A stretch of 64,000 nucleotides of DNA from Filosporella fistucella (lineage: Eukaryota > Ascomycota > Leotiomycetes > Helotiales). How positions within the stretch are numbered: the stretch's first letter is position 1; every line of letters starts with the position of its first letter. A program made the position numbers and the translations under genes. The notes under the pieces were generated by a model that was given only the letters and a program-made list of their open reading frames with translations, was not told where the DNA came from and made no database searches. Positions 1-11,346 of this stretch are shown here, one piece after another. The stretch is from contig JAQJZZ010000008.1 of assembly GCA_030077755.1 (NCBI GenBank), positions 1,240,001 through 1,304,000 on the forward strand. The letters are read 5' to 3'.

Positions 1-187
1 TCAAGTAGATCTACGTGGCGTTCTCCAAATAGCCAATTTTTTGAGAATAGAAAGAACTTTATTCAAGAAAGGGTATCCGACAAGCAGTGAGTGTCTAAAT
101 GTGGTGCCAATACTTCTCTCAGGCAAACGACACCTTGGCCCCCAGAACTCCGCATAAGTCGTGTATGTGATCGGTCGAGATCATCCA

Positions 188-1265
188 TTATTCATTATCT
201 TTCAGCCATGGCACCGTGTCTTTGGTTGCAAAGCTGAACGGGCTCTTTGTCATCTCAGGACTTCGGGGGCTCATCTTTACTGCAAAAAGCTCGTCTTCTG
301 TCTCGATCTCCTCCTTTGTAGAGTGTTGACCGCTGGCAATTGCGTCCATGGAGCTGACTCGACTCCCTTGGCGAGGATCGTTCTGCTTTGCTACTAGATG
401 AGAGGGTGGATTTACTGCCCTTGTTGGTCGAGAAGTTCCCCCATGGAAGAGTGAGAAGGAAGAAACAGCTACATCACCCTGGTCCGGAGACAATGGATTC
501 TGACCTATTGGGTAGTGATCTAAATACAGTCAGACAAGCCACAGAGACATGAGCAGCGAAATTACCTGACGATGAGCTCAGTTGTGATGCACTGGTACCG
601 AGCTTCAACCCCTTGAGCTTTTCTGATAATCGACCGCCTCCGGGAGTCTTCGGACTAGTAGGTGAGGTTGCGAACTGTAAGTCCGGAATGACTTTGGCGC
701 CGACTCCAAAATTCTCCTCAATCCACTGCTTTTCTTGGATGGCCATTTCCAGGCCAACCCCCTCCCCGTTCTTCATCTCTTCTTCGATCTCTTTTTGTAA
801 AACCGACAAGCGTTTCTTGGCCCATACAGTATGTAGTACTCCTTTTCTTCCTTGGGTTGTGGCACTTATTCCTAGCTCGGGTGGGAAGATCGCAGGAAGA
901 GGGTTCGTCTGCATGGTGTTCCCTCCGTGTTGCGATAGCTTGACTATTCGCGGTATACTGGCTCCTGGTGCAAGCAAGAAATATAGGCGGTGCACCTTCC
1001 CTTCAGTGCCATCCTTTGCTGACAGTACCGTTGTCTTTCCCTCCCATGACACCTCCCAGTCTCCCATATTTGGAGGCCCTTCTGAATCCTCGTCCGACCA
1101 TTCTACCATCAGTATCTTCGTGCCTTCATTTCCTCTACCAGACTCAAACTCGAAGCGTGCAAGGGCTCTTGAAGAGGAGAGGGCTGGAGCTTGATCGCGC
1201 GTGCTGCCTGCTACCGGAACAGCATCTGGCTCAAAGTCGACTCGTCGAGGAGATGGGACCTCCAT
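188..1265 (-). CDS. Conserved fungal protein of unknown function (338 aa, 2 exons)
   Basis: I do not recognise a named family. The ATG is at 1265. Exon 1 is 566-1265 and exon 2 is 188-504, joined by a 61-bp intron with a GTAATT donor and an AATAG acceptor. The joined frame is open to a stop at 188. The N-terminal two thirds look folded: a segment rich in beta-type residues contains KILMVEWSDE, then GDWEVSWEGK, then RLYFLLAPGASIP. A charged helical stretch (LQKEIEEEMKNGEG) follows. The C-terminal third is Ser/Thr/Pro-rich with SP and TP motifs (TSPTSPKTPGG, MSPRSPEMTKSP), suggesting disorder and phosphorylation. There is no signal peptide or membrane segment. The style is that of a conserved cytosolic or nuclear fungal protein, but no function can be given. 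Confidence 0.75.
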
Positions 1266-2510
1266 CTTCGGTCGTATATGCAGCTTTGTGAGCTCTTTTA
1301 AGGTCGTCAGTCCATGCGGAGAAGCAGATGGATGAATATGAAGCTGTGCGTGTACGGGTCGGCGATAGTCCCACGATCTTTCAGGCTGCTCGGTGGCTCG
1401 GGTTAATGAAGTAAAATGTGAAGGCTCTTGGTGGTAGCAACCTCAGTTGATTTAGCAGTGATGGAAGGCTATATGTGGCGCAGGGACAGTACAGTATAGT
1501 ATAGTTGCGGCTTTTGGTGGGGAGCTTCCTTGCATCACATTACGAAGATGTCCATCTGGTGCTGCCGTTCGCAATGTCGCGGTGCGGTGGACAGAAGACA
1601 GACAGACAGACAGATAGAGGCCCGAAAAATGGACTTTCGTCTTTGGCCATGTTTGTCCAATGACAGCCGGAGAGGGGGAATTATTCAGGGTGAAAGGCTG
1701 ACTTTTCTAAGAATAGATTAAGCCCAAATGACGCTTATTCCAGATCCAGGTATCCGGCCGGTGGCAAGCGGGGGCTGCCCGAGAAACGAGGGTTCAGTGG
1801 GCGACAGCGATGGCGTTGGCGATGGTATGCATTGTGCACCTCCGTTGTGTTCACCCCTTGTTTGAAGATATATTATGCTTTTGTTGGAATACAGCTGAGG
1901 CATTGTGTTGTATATTCGTCCTTGTTTGCAGTCGTGTTTTCAATTGTGTTTTATCCACTATAAGTCAAACGCTTCGTCTCCCAATATTGACGGGACAGAA
2001 AATATGGTGGCGCTCAATTTGTCATTACTCTCGGAGAATTGAAGATATACTAAATGAAAAATAGGATTGCTTGCCCGCCACTTAATCCTATTTCGGACCT
2101 GAAGCTCTGGAAATAGCTCAGATCAGCTCGAGCAATTTCACGATTGAGCTTGCTCAAGGCTGAAAGATGCGAAACGTCGAAAATAGATTCATTGGCAATT
2201 GTGCAAAGTGGAAGTACATTTCCGCGTCAGAAAACACACCGAATACTGGAATTAAAACAACAATCACCAATCATCCCGTCATTACCTTTCTATTATGAAA
2301 GCCACCTGCTTCACGAATATGGGAAGATCTGTCTCAGTGAAATTCACTTTGGCAATCTTCAGCACAGGCACTCTCTACAGACAAGAAAGACACATGAGAC
2401 AATATTTAAAGTATAAACGAATGAACACATATATTTCATACAGTCCAGATGATATTTATAGGAGCGGTGCAAGCAAGAAGAAGACCTTCATTCGGTGTCC
2501 CCGTCTCTCT
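1266..2510. other. Intergenic, no gene recognised
   Basis: This stretch lies between the start of the unknown gene on the left and the stop of the GMC oxidoreductase gene on the right, both on the minus strand. It must hold the promoter of the first gene and the 3' end of the second. A short tetranucleotide run (AGAC units) lies at about 1597-1613. Reading frames here are short and lack recognisable domains. Confidence 0.5.
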
Positions 2511-4588
2511 TCAGAGTCTCGCTTGCTCACTCTCTCTCCCATCAAGACCATACTCCTCAATGATCTTCTCTGCGGCAGTTTCACCGACGAGGTAGGCCGT
2601 ACTTTGGGTGTGATTACTATAGTGGTTAGTCACTCTTGAAATGCCCAGCCTTTGGTAACTCACTTTGGGAGCAGAGGAATCACTGATAGATCCACCACTC
2701 TTAGATTCTGCACACCCCTGACCCGGAAATCAGTATCCACACAGGCACCCTTATCGTTCTTCTTTCCCATGCGAGTAGTGCTGCACATATGCCAGGAGCT
2801 GAACAGATTTCCAGCACAGTGTTCCTAGTATCCAAGTATTAGTTTTAGGCTCAATGGATGGTGCGAATAGGGAAACGAACCCAAATATCTTCATCCGAAG
2901 TGCTCTTTGGGCATCCAATCATCTTGATTGTATCTTTCTTGAAGACTGGCGCTTGAAGATACTCCATCATCTTTCTTACAGCCTCAATGATTACTCTGCG
3001 ATCGAAGGGATGTGTTAGAAGCTTTGGATCGACTCTTGGTGGGTCTGATGGATCAGAGGAATTAAGAGTCACTTCTCCCACCGATTGGGGATTCATTACG
3101 AAGGCAAGTGCCGTGAGATAACTGTCGGTTGGCTGGAGGGCGTAGTCGCCTACGTAAAGAGGTGGAGTATGCTATCAGGATAGAATCAGCTCATCTGTGC
3201 CGTCGGAATAACTTTGAGAGGCGGCTTACTGTAGCAATCTCGAAGGCTGGCACAGTAGGCTTTTTCATGTGCTCCTGGATGCTCTTGTCCAGCTGTTTAA
3301 ACTCTTCTGAAGCCATCACATTATCATTCTTAAACCATCCCATCGGTACAGAGCAGTACATAGAGGCCATGAGCCCTGTTTTGTCCTTCATGTACTGACT
3401 CCGTAATTCTTCAGAACCTGCCTCAAAAGTCGAACGGTCGTTGGCTCCAGGATTGAGAAGAAGGGTGGCGGTAGAGAAACAGTGGTCTTGCAAATTTTGG
3501 CCCACTTCTGGGAGATCATGAAGTAGTGGAATGTTGTGTTTCTTTAGCTCAGCAGCTGGACCAATTCCAGACAGCATAAGAAGCTGGGGCGAATTCAGAG
3601 CCTGTTTAGATTTAGATCGGTCTCGACAAAGAAGAAATGATATATCGAGTCTGTATTCACATCCTGAGGATAACGTGAAGAACAAATTGACCTACACCGA
3701 GGGAAAGAATGACATCTTTCTTCGCACGATACTCCTTCCCATATACTGTTCTGACTCCTGTCGATTTCGTTCCATCAAATAAAACCTTGGCAACGGGTGA
3801 GTGAAGCACAACAGTCAGGTTCTTTGGTGCATCTTCTAGGTATGCTGAAGCTGTGGTTCGGACGCCATTGTACAGACATCCGGCACCTAGCCCCATACCA
3901 ATAGGGTTGCCGGAATTAACGTCAGGGTTGACACCCAATCCAACCTCTTGAGCAGCGACGAATACATCGGTCAATCCTTTCTCCCACGGATCAACGAAGG
4001 TAAGATGAAGGGGCCCGTCAGTGCCATGATCTATAAAACTATCAAATCCACATCACATGTTCAGTTCTGCACGACTTACCTTCGGCCTTCGGATTGATAA
4101 ATTTCTTCTGCTCCTCTGGCATTTCAATCTGGTAATTTTCAATTTTCTTTAGCCGTCTTTGCACATTATCCCACTTCCAAGCATCGTCTTCAACTTTCCG
4201 TGCCCATTCGTTGTAGTCTTCATCAGGACCGACAACCCAACAGGAGAAATTGATGGCGGTACTTCCTCCTAAACCTTTGCCTCGGGAATAATCGATCTGC
4301 TGGCCTTTGAGATGAGACTGAGGTTCTGTCTTATAACCCCAGTTCAGACTCGGTTCCTTGAATGCGAGCGCGAAGCGATCGGCTGGGACTAGGTACGAAG
4401 CATCCTTGTTATCTCCTCCTGCTTCGAGTAGGAGAACAGATGGCTTCCTGGCTGATTTTGCGAGTCTTGCCGCCAATGTACACCCAGATGCTCCACCTGT
4501 TCATGCTTAGTATTGATATATGATAGAATGTAATAAAGAACAAAGTAGACATACCCCCAACAACGATAAAGTCAAATTCCGAAGACAT
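2511..4588 (-). CDS. GMC-family FAD oxidoreductase (571 aa, 7 exons)
   Basis: A flavin-dependent glucose-methanol-choline oxidoreductase, the superfamily of aryl-alcohol oxidases, choline dehydrogenases and glucose oxidases. Exons are 4555-4588, 4080-4496, 3696-4030, 3230-3601, 2881-3171, 2664-2824 and 2511-2616; the lengths sum to 572 codons. The N-terminus holds the FAD-binding GGGASG loop at residues 11-16. The first GMC signature ([13 protein letters not shown]) follows in exon 2, and [14 protein letters not shown] in exon 4. The catalytic pair is intact: His495 in [12 protein letters not shown] and His539 in [13 protein letters not shown]. There is no obvious signal peptide, so the enzyme is probably intracellular. 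The substrate cannot be read from sequence. The donor ending exon 5 (GTTCGT) is weak, but the joined frame restores family motifs. Confidence 0.9.
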
Positions 4589-5900
4589 TGACGGTAAGTC
4601 TGTGTAAGACCCAAACAAATTCAGTATGGACAATCACTGAGCCAATTCAAGCTGCCGAAGAAGCAATTCAGAAACAGATATATTCTCTTGATTTATACAA
4701 GTCACAGTAACTCAATGTTGTCGGCGGAAGCTCTCTTGGCGGCAGTTATAAGCTGAGTAGTGTGGCTGAAAGCTCCCAATAGGAATATCGTTTAGTACCC
4801 GTTTCAGTACCCGGGCTTATTATGAACCTGGAAATCTGAGATGTGATAAGCTGTATCAAAGCAGATCAATGGTCTGAAATTCCATATTGGGAGCAACTAT
4901 ACGTACACTTGTGGAAGGGTGTTTGTTAGATCACGTGGAATTACTTTACTCCACCTTAAAGGTAGGTAGGGTTCCAATTCAGTACCTGGTGCCAGCAGGT
5001 TGCCTAGGAGAGCAGATTGATGTTGTTTCGATCAATCAGGAGTGTGCGACAACGAGTTGGGTTAATGTTATATAGACGCAACCAAGTATCCTCATCCGTT
5101 GAAGTGCGGAATGAATTGCGGGGGCGGCTCTGGGGACTTCTCTAGTGCGGGGTCCATCATGGTTAGGGCCACCTTAACGGTTCCGGGACTCAGACACGGG
5201 AGGCACTCGTGACCGTCAGCTGAAGCTATGATACCTATGGCAGCTTCAATACTTTCCATGCATGAGTTTGAGATGTTGTGATTATGCACCCAAGAGTCTC
5301 AGACCGTGAGAGTGTCCCCTTAAGCCCCTTCGAGCGTCTTCTGAACTTGCGTTCAATTGTTTCCTAGTAGCTACCACGAGTCCACATTCAGACCTCAAAG
5401 TCTCCAGAATTCCCATACGAAGTGTGGCATCGTAATAAAGTCATGGTCGGATGTCATCTCCAACTCCGCAAAGCTTCGGTCAGGTGTAGGAGAACAGAAC
5501 ATCTGCATATAACCGAAGAGCAACTGCTGCTCTCATCCACAAGGCGGCGCCGGAACTGGCTATTGATCACACGGTAACGGGGGTTTCCTTTTTAAAAACG
5601 GTTCCTAATGTAGAGTTGATTCTTCAGTACATAGGGGAACAGGCTTGACTCGAACACGAATTGGATTTCCATCTGTAGGATGGTGAAATTAATTAACAGA
5701 ATTTCCTGCTACCAACTGCAAATATGAACGCAGTAAGAGAGACCATTGCAAAGATCAAAAGGTCTCTATGAAAAGACAGGAAGTACCTCAATACCGGTGG
5801 AGATCAAGAGATCTAACACAAGATACTGACTGGCCAGTAGGAGACACAGGCAACGCGACTTTTGCAACTTTGAATACATGTGGACGAACGATGGAAGGAT
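4589..5900. other. Intergenic, no gene recognised
   Basis: This is the upstream region of the GMC oxidoreductase gene. I see no conserved motif, RNA gene or repeat of note. Open frames are short, and those I checked have no plausible splice context. Confidence 0.45.
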
Positions 5901-6606
5901 TCAAGTTAACAGTAGTACAGTGGAGAAGAAGCGCGTCTGGCCCAAGGACCAACAGAAATAGATTGTCAACCAAGTATCCCTCAAGTAGATTAAATGAATT
6001 CCACTAGAATATTGCACAGCTTGTCCACCTGTAATGGCATGAGCACTAGAAAGCAGATAGGGATCTCCGGAGTTCTTGCTTGAGAGATAATCTTGCAGTG
6101 CTGCGGGATCCCGACCCATGATTACCCATACATTTCGAGTTACTACACGACCCTTGTACCCGCGACCAAAAACCTTCTCTTTTGAAGACAGGTGGGAGAC
6201 TACGACACTATGAAGTATATCCTATTGTTTCAGAAGTAGCCATTCAAAAGGGTCGATGCAAGACCGAAACAAGATTTGCTCGCCTTGAAGTCTGTACTAC
6301 TTGTGATCGAAGCCAGCTTTCATATTCCTACCGCAAGTTGTAAGCGACGTACCATGGGGGGTTTTGCGAATTATTATTGAGTGATAGAATTGTGGGCTGT
6401 AAATTGGTGCGGCCACAAATAGGTCTTGGTCATGCTGAATATCCCCGTCTCTGTTCTTGGATGAAGCTTACCGGGTGGGGTTTCCATACTTGCCCCTTCA
6501 AGCTATAAAGATTTTCGAAATCGTGACCAAAGCGAGGCGCGTGTGTATGAGGTTTCGTAGATAGGATGCTGGCTTCACTGGTAAGGGTTGGTGTCTTTGA
6601 CGCCAT
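5901..6606 (-). CDS. Possible four-exon gene of unknown function (about 180 aa)
   Basis: A tentative model. ATG at 6606; exons 6472-6606, 6353-6434, 6265-6291 and 5901-6199 sum to 181 codons, with GT donors, AG acceptors and matching phases. Exon 1 ends at a good donor (GTAAGC) and exon 2 at GTACGT. The peptide reads like a real protein in places, for example GHDFENLYSLKGQVWKP, VAAPIYSPQFYHS and MGRDPAALQDYLSSKNSG. I recognise no family. Weak points are a first intron of only 37 bp, a tiny third exon and a C-terminus that reads poorly and may hide another intron. A decayed gene copy is an alternative. Confidence 0.3.
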
Positions 6607-6647
6607 CGCGACTTTCGAAGAGCGATGAACCACCTACAGAGGGCACT

Positions 6648-7512
6648 TCACCGCCAACCTCCAACACGACCTTCGTCCCACCTCTCCTTTCGTTCCTGGC
6701 GTGAATAATAAACCTTCTTTGCTTCCCGGTATCGCCTCACCCATTCAGTGACTTCTCGTTCTGTGGCAGTACTGCCATCACCTTCGAGGAAACTTTCCTC
6801 TAATGCTCGGCATACCATCTCTTGCTCTTGAACTCCCTGGCTCAGTCTCTGGTAAAGGGAGGATGGCGAGAAAGGTGCTAATGCACGATCCATATCTGAT
6901 TGCTTTTGTCGCCATTGACGTTCAAGGGCATGGGTAGAAAGAAGTTGGGCTTGCGTGGAAGACCGCAGATGAGTTAGCCTCGCTTCGAGTTCGTTGAGGT
7001 GTGACGCAAGAGAGATATTCTCTCTCAAAGCTGCCTGGAGGGGTTCCTGGGATGCTGCAATGGAGGGGTGGGCAGTTGAGGTTGAATGAGCCAGTGCAGC
7101 AAGTAGGTCTGGTTTTGCTAGAACGTCCGCCAGATCCTGTTTACTAGATGAGAGTCAGTACAGATGTTGATGAGTAAAGTAGTAACGTTACAGACGATTT
7201 ATCTTCTAGTATCTTTGGAAGCCATTGCTCGCCTGGATCTTGAATCTGCTGTGCATATGTCCCTTCACGAATTCGGGCCTGCTCCGCGGACGGCTGATCT
7301 TCAAAAGCTTCCCCAAAAGTGCCGAAAGGTTCTTGCTGCTGTGGAGGCGGGGGAGGAGGCAAGGGTTGCTGGTTGCTGCCGGCTGGCGTACTACGACGAC
7401 TGACCTCCTGACTGCTAGGCTTTGGAGGAGGTGCAGGCGGAGTGTTCGGATCAAAAGATTGTGAGTTTCGATGTGTTTGGTAGGGAGGATATGCGGGGGA
7501 TGGAGAGGACAT
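6648..7512 (-). CDS. VPS37: ESCRT-I subunit Vps37 (Mod_r domain), 269 aa, 2 exons
   Basis: Vps37 (yeast Srn2) is a subunit of ESCRT-I, which sorts ubiquitinated membrane proteins into multivesicular endosomes. ATG at 7512 (upstream frame has only a GTG). Exon 1, 7192-7512, encodes a Pro/Gln-rich linker with PPPPPP and QQQ runs, then WLPKILEDKSS. Exon 2, 6648-7136, encodes the helical Mod_r domain: DLADVLAKPDLLAALAH, then long coiled-coil-like helices (ENISLASHLNELEARL) and the conserved C-terminal RQERKERWDEGRVGGWR. The intron is 55 bp. Two acceptors lie 7 bp apart; only the one used here keeps the frame with the GTAACG donor. Family assignment rests on the C-terminal half and is confident. 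Confidence 0.88.
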
Positions 7513-7790
7513 GATGCGTTGTGACTCTCCCACTACTCTAGATCGTGCTGAAAGCTGGTTTAAGTATAACCAAAGAGACTGTGGATTGGACAGTTGATCG
7601 ATTTTGAGGTTGATTTGAACTAAGGTAGAACAGTGAAGCGGACAATGCGGTGCGATGAAAGATGGATGGTAGGTCTGGCGTCCTCAAATCCTCGAATTTA
7701 GATATGGCACGAGGGCACGGAAGGTTTGTTCATTTAGAGTTGACAAGATCAGATCAGCATCGGCTTGTGGGCTTGGAGCTTGGATGGTGA

Positions 7791-7808
7791 GGTTAGGTTA
7801 GGTTAGGT
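7791..7808. repeat. Short GGTTA tandem run
   Basis: Three perfect copies and one imperfect copy of GGTTA. It resembles a degenerate telomere-like repeat, but the fungal telomere unit is normally TTAGGG and the run is very short, so chance or polymerase slippage is the simplest explanation. Confidence 0.6.
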
Positions 7809-9698
7809 TTGGTATGGTCAGGTCGTCGAGGTTGTGCTGGCGGCGAGCTTGGAATAGCTTGCATGGAGTGAAATGAAATGATGGGGTGTTTCAAGCATTT
7901 GACCCTTCGGTTTTGGAGATACCTTACCCTCGATATCCTAGGTAGTAGTGGAGGAGCTGGAGGAGTTGGAGGAGGTAAGGTGGAGGGGGTCTCGATCGGG
8001 GGACGGAATTCGGTACCTTACTTTGCACGTGCAGGAAGTTACCAAATTGGGTTAAGTGCGAGGTTCACTATTCCGTAGTTGCGTTGCTCTTTTGTTCCTG
8101 GCCTGGAACACAAAGGTTCAAATTGATTCAGCTACCTCAATTGGACCGACAATTCACCGAAAACTTCTCAGCCAAGGTTCGGATTTCAATGCAATTATTC
8201 AGGGTTCCATGTCATGCTCAAATTGGACCAGATTACGTCTTGCCTTGCATTATGGTATAGTTTGGTATAGTAGGTGAAAGTTGTTATCAAATTCGTCGAT
8301 TCGTCTCACCCAAGTCAAAAACTGTCGACTGCCGTTGGGATTTACAATGAGGCAGTTGACACTGCCGCGGACAAGTGTAGCCGCACCAGCACAAGGACAA
8401 GGTATCGAAGTTCTCGGTGATTTATTCTTATGATCGTGTTTTTATCTGTGCAAAATGCTCGTCGATCTGCATCTGTACTGTACGCACGTCAAGGACGTTT
8501 ATCAAGCATGTCAAGTTATAGTGCTCTATTCGCACCGCCCCTACCGAGCGAGCGAGTCTGTGTTACCTACCCGTGTATGGAGTAGGCTCAGTAGGTACAC
8601 CCACCCCTCCCCATTGTGGGCCGCCCCAAATATCAATTTGACCGCAAAGCCCCCGAGATCAACACCACCTCTTCCTAAAATCCAAATTATTACGCGCAAA
8701 TATTTCAGAGCATCATTTCAATGGCAGATCAAGGTGGCGATCATGGCGAAACTCGCAAGAGATGAGGTGACCTGAGCGCTTTTCCCATTATTATACATGG
8801 CATGGCTTCAAGGCGATGTACTTCTTCGTTGTAGTATAGGTACATTCATTTTACCGCACAGAATGGCCGCGTTGGGGAGCTCCGACTTACTGAATGCAAG
8901 TCTGCAACAGCCAGCCCGGACTGAGCGTGGAAGATGGAACACTGCCATCCAATGATGCAGTCGTTCACAGCCTATCTTATGGTTCATGGACATGGAATTC
9001 ATGCAAGTCGATCGAACCTCAGCGTGAGACTCGGATTATATACGATACAACATCTGATTGGATTAGAAACTTGTGTATCCCTCACATTACTGGAGGTTTA
9101 AAGTATGTATTTTTCATCTCCGCAACATTTCAGACCTCGATCTGCATTTAGCGTTGCACCTAAACTGAGATGACCCGAATCAGACCTGCGAAACACTTCT
9201 TCCAGCCAAATGGAGGAATTTTGATAAATACACCTGCGATTGTTTCAGGGAGAAACAATGTGTCGGCCGTTCAACTCATGTAGTGGACTTTTTGATAGTG
9301 CAGCAACATAGGCAAATTTTACGCTGTGGCGGCGCGTGGCAACACTCTGTAAACGGACCTTTTTTTCTCGTTGTGGATACTGCCATGTTTCCCACCCTTT
9401 GACATCTCCATTACCTATTCCAAAGAACTGGCCAGACAGGTCCACTCGGGCTTCGAATGCGGCTGGCTGCCAGGTGGCAAGAAAGCTGGTCACCTCAGGG
9501 GGTCAATTGAGGCTCAAATAGTCTGCATTGAGATGGAAAATTACGGTGGAAATCAGGTGTGCTCGATTATACATATATACGGCCACGAGATGATAGGTCT
9601 GAACGTGTGGTCACGCTCGACGTGTCTGTGGTGGATGTTCCATTGCTGCTGGAAACTTACTTGGATATCAGACGAGGCAAGTTGGTAAGATAGTGGTA

Positions 9699-9716
9699 GA
9701 TGTGGATGTGGATGTG
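9699..9716. repeat. Short GATGTG tandem run
   Basis: Three consecutive GATGTG units in non-coding DNA, followed by GATAGGTAGGTAG. No function can be assigned. Confidence 0.6.
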
Positions 9717-10077
9717 GATAGGTAGGTAGTGTGCGGAGAAACTCTAAGCCCCAGAACGGAGACGACTTCGGTTGCACTCCAAGTCTCCAACCTGCCGACC
9801 TCCTACCTACTAGTACTCTACCCACCTTACCCTACTCTACCTAAGCCTACCCTACCTCCTACCTCCTATCTTGACCCAACCCAACTCCACGCTCTCCGGG
9901 CTTTACCAAGTGCAGATAGATGTACGACCAAAGGGCTAGAACTTCAGAATCGAAACATTCTGAGTACAGTAATGTATTCCGCTGACAAGCCATCCTCCAG
10001 CCCACATAATTAAGTTAGGGGCACAAATTCTTTGTTGTTTCTCACTTTCATTGCTTGTATTTGCAATACCCAACAGA

Positions 10078-10104
10078 CCTGCCCTGCCCTGCCCGGCCCT
10101 GCCC
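10078..10104. repeat. CCTGC-type short tandem run
   Basis: Several consecutive CCTGC-like pentamers, slightly degenerate, in the region upstream of the F-box gene. Probably slippage-derived. Confidence 0.55.
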
Positions 10105-11346
10105 AGGTATTCCGGATGTATAGATAGATCTCTCGTCAATTGTGGTTCCGGAGTGTACTTGTATTTACCTAGAAATACTCACTCTTCTTCCAAGATATCG
10201 CTCTCACCACTGCACTCTCTGGTCCAACATGCCACTCAGCAAAGTCTGCAACAAGTAGTCATTGAAATGAATGCACGAGTATCGTGTCGTGATGGCAGCG
10301 AGATTGCTCTCGGCGCCATTAATAGAGCCACTCGGTTGACTTGATTGAGTGAAGAGTATTTATCCCCTGCTTTTTGCCGGCGCTCTACGGCCAAAAAGCG
10401 ATTCCCCACAGCAAAGTCTCACCGAAACCCAATCACCACCGACGGCGACGGCCTTCCACATCCCAAATCCCCATCCACATCCATCTTCGAAGGCTCTCGC
10501 TCAAAGCAACCTGCCTCTTGTCTACCTACACTACACTACAGTACCATATTTTACCTACGACACGACCATTCTACCTTCTACCATCCCACCTACAACCTGA
10601 CTTCGTGCAACATCCTCGACCCTACCTATTCTTCCCCCTACCGTTTCCGTACCCTCCCCCCTACGCTCACTCTCACCTTGTACCTACTCTACACCACCCT
10701 CCTCCTCCTCCTCTCGTCTATCCCGCTCCGACGACCAACTTCATCCCATCTCGTTCTCCTCACCTGGAATCTGCCCGACTCATCTCTTACATCTGCGCTC
10801 CTTCACCCCACGGCTATCGACAACTCCTCTTTCCCAGAGAGAACGCCGCTCCGCACTGAATCGCTGCGACTCGAAACAACTACCAACCTTGAAGGAACTA
10901 CGACTCTCGGTGACGAGCAGGGAGGAACGGAGCAGGTCGGTGGGCAGAGGATATTGGATCCTTTGACGTCTGAACGGAATACCTCGCTCTCCCAATTATT
11001 CCGACCTTAGGCCCTAATAGAACCATTTCCATTTGTTTCCGAATCCACGGCCTCCAGCGAGTTGCGCTCCCCTGCCTCGCTCTCCTTTCATCTCAATTCT
11101 CCCCATTGCGGACGACGTACTGCTTGCTGGCACACGGCCACACGCGACTGTTACTCTGGCTTTCGCTCGTTCTTTGGAATCTCATGATGCATGAGTATCA
11201 AACGTGCTCATCCGAATACAACGTTTGCGCAACCTGGGCGACGCTCATGTGAAGAGTATCGTCTCTCTTAACCTTGATATGCTTTATCAATTACGTCTTA
11301 TATCACCTCTGCGACTGGATGGCATAACCGCCAAACGCAGGACACA

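Larger units (their letters stand above)
7513..11346. other. Long gene-free region upstream of the F-box gene
   Basis: About 3.8 kb between VPS37 (leftwards) and the F-box gene (rightwards), so it holds both promoters. It contains short low-complexity blocks: GGTTA units near 7791, GATGTG units near 9699, CT-rich tracts near 9780-9870, CCTGC units near 10078 and a strongly pyrimidine-rich tract from about 10380 to 11100. A 221-codon frame at 10345-11010 begins with TTG and encodes only Ser/Thr/Pro/Leu-rich low-complexity peptide, so I do not call it a gene. Confidence 0.5.

Noticed and set aside
10345..11010. 221-codon plus-strand frame
   Set aside because: Starts with TTG, encodes only low-complexity Ser/Thr/Pro/Leu, and overlaps two other frames of similar character; best read as a pyrimidine-rich leader.
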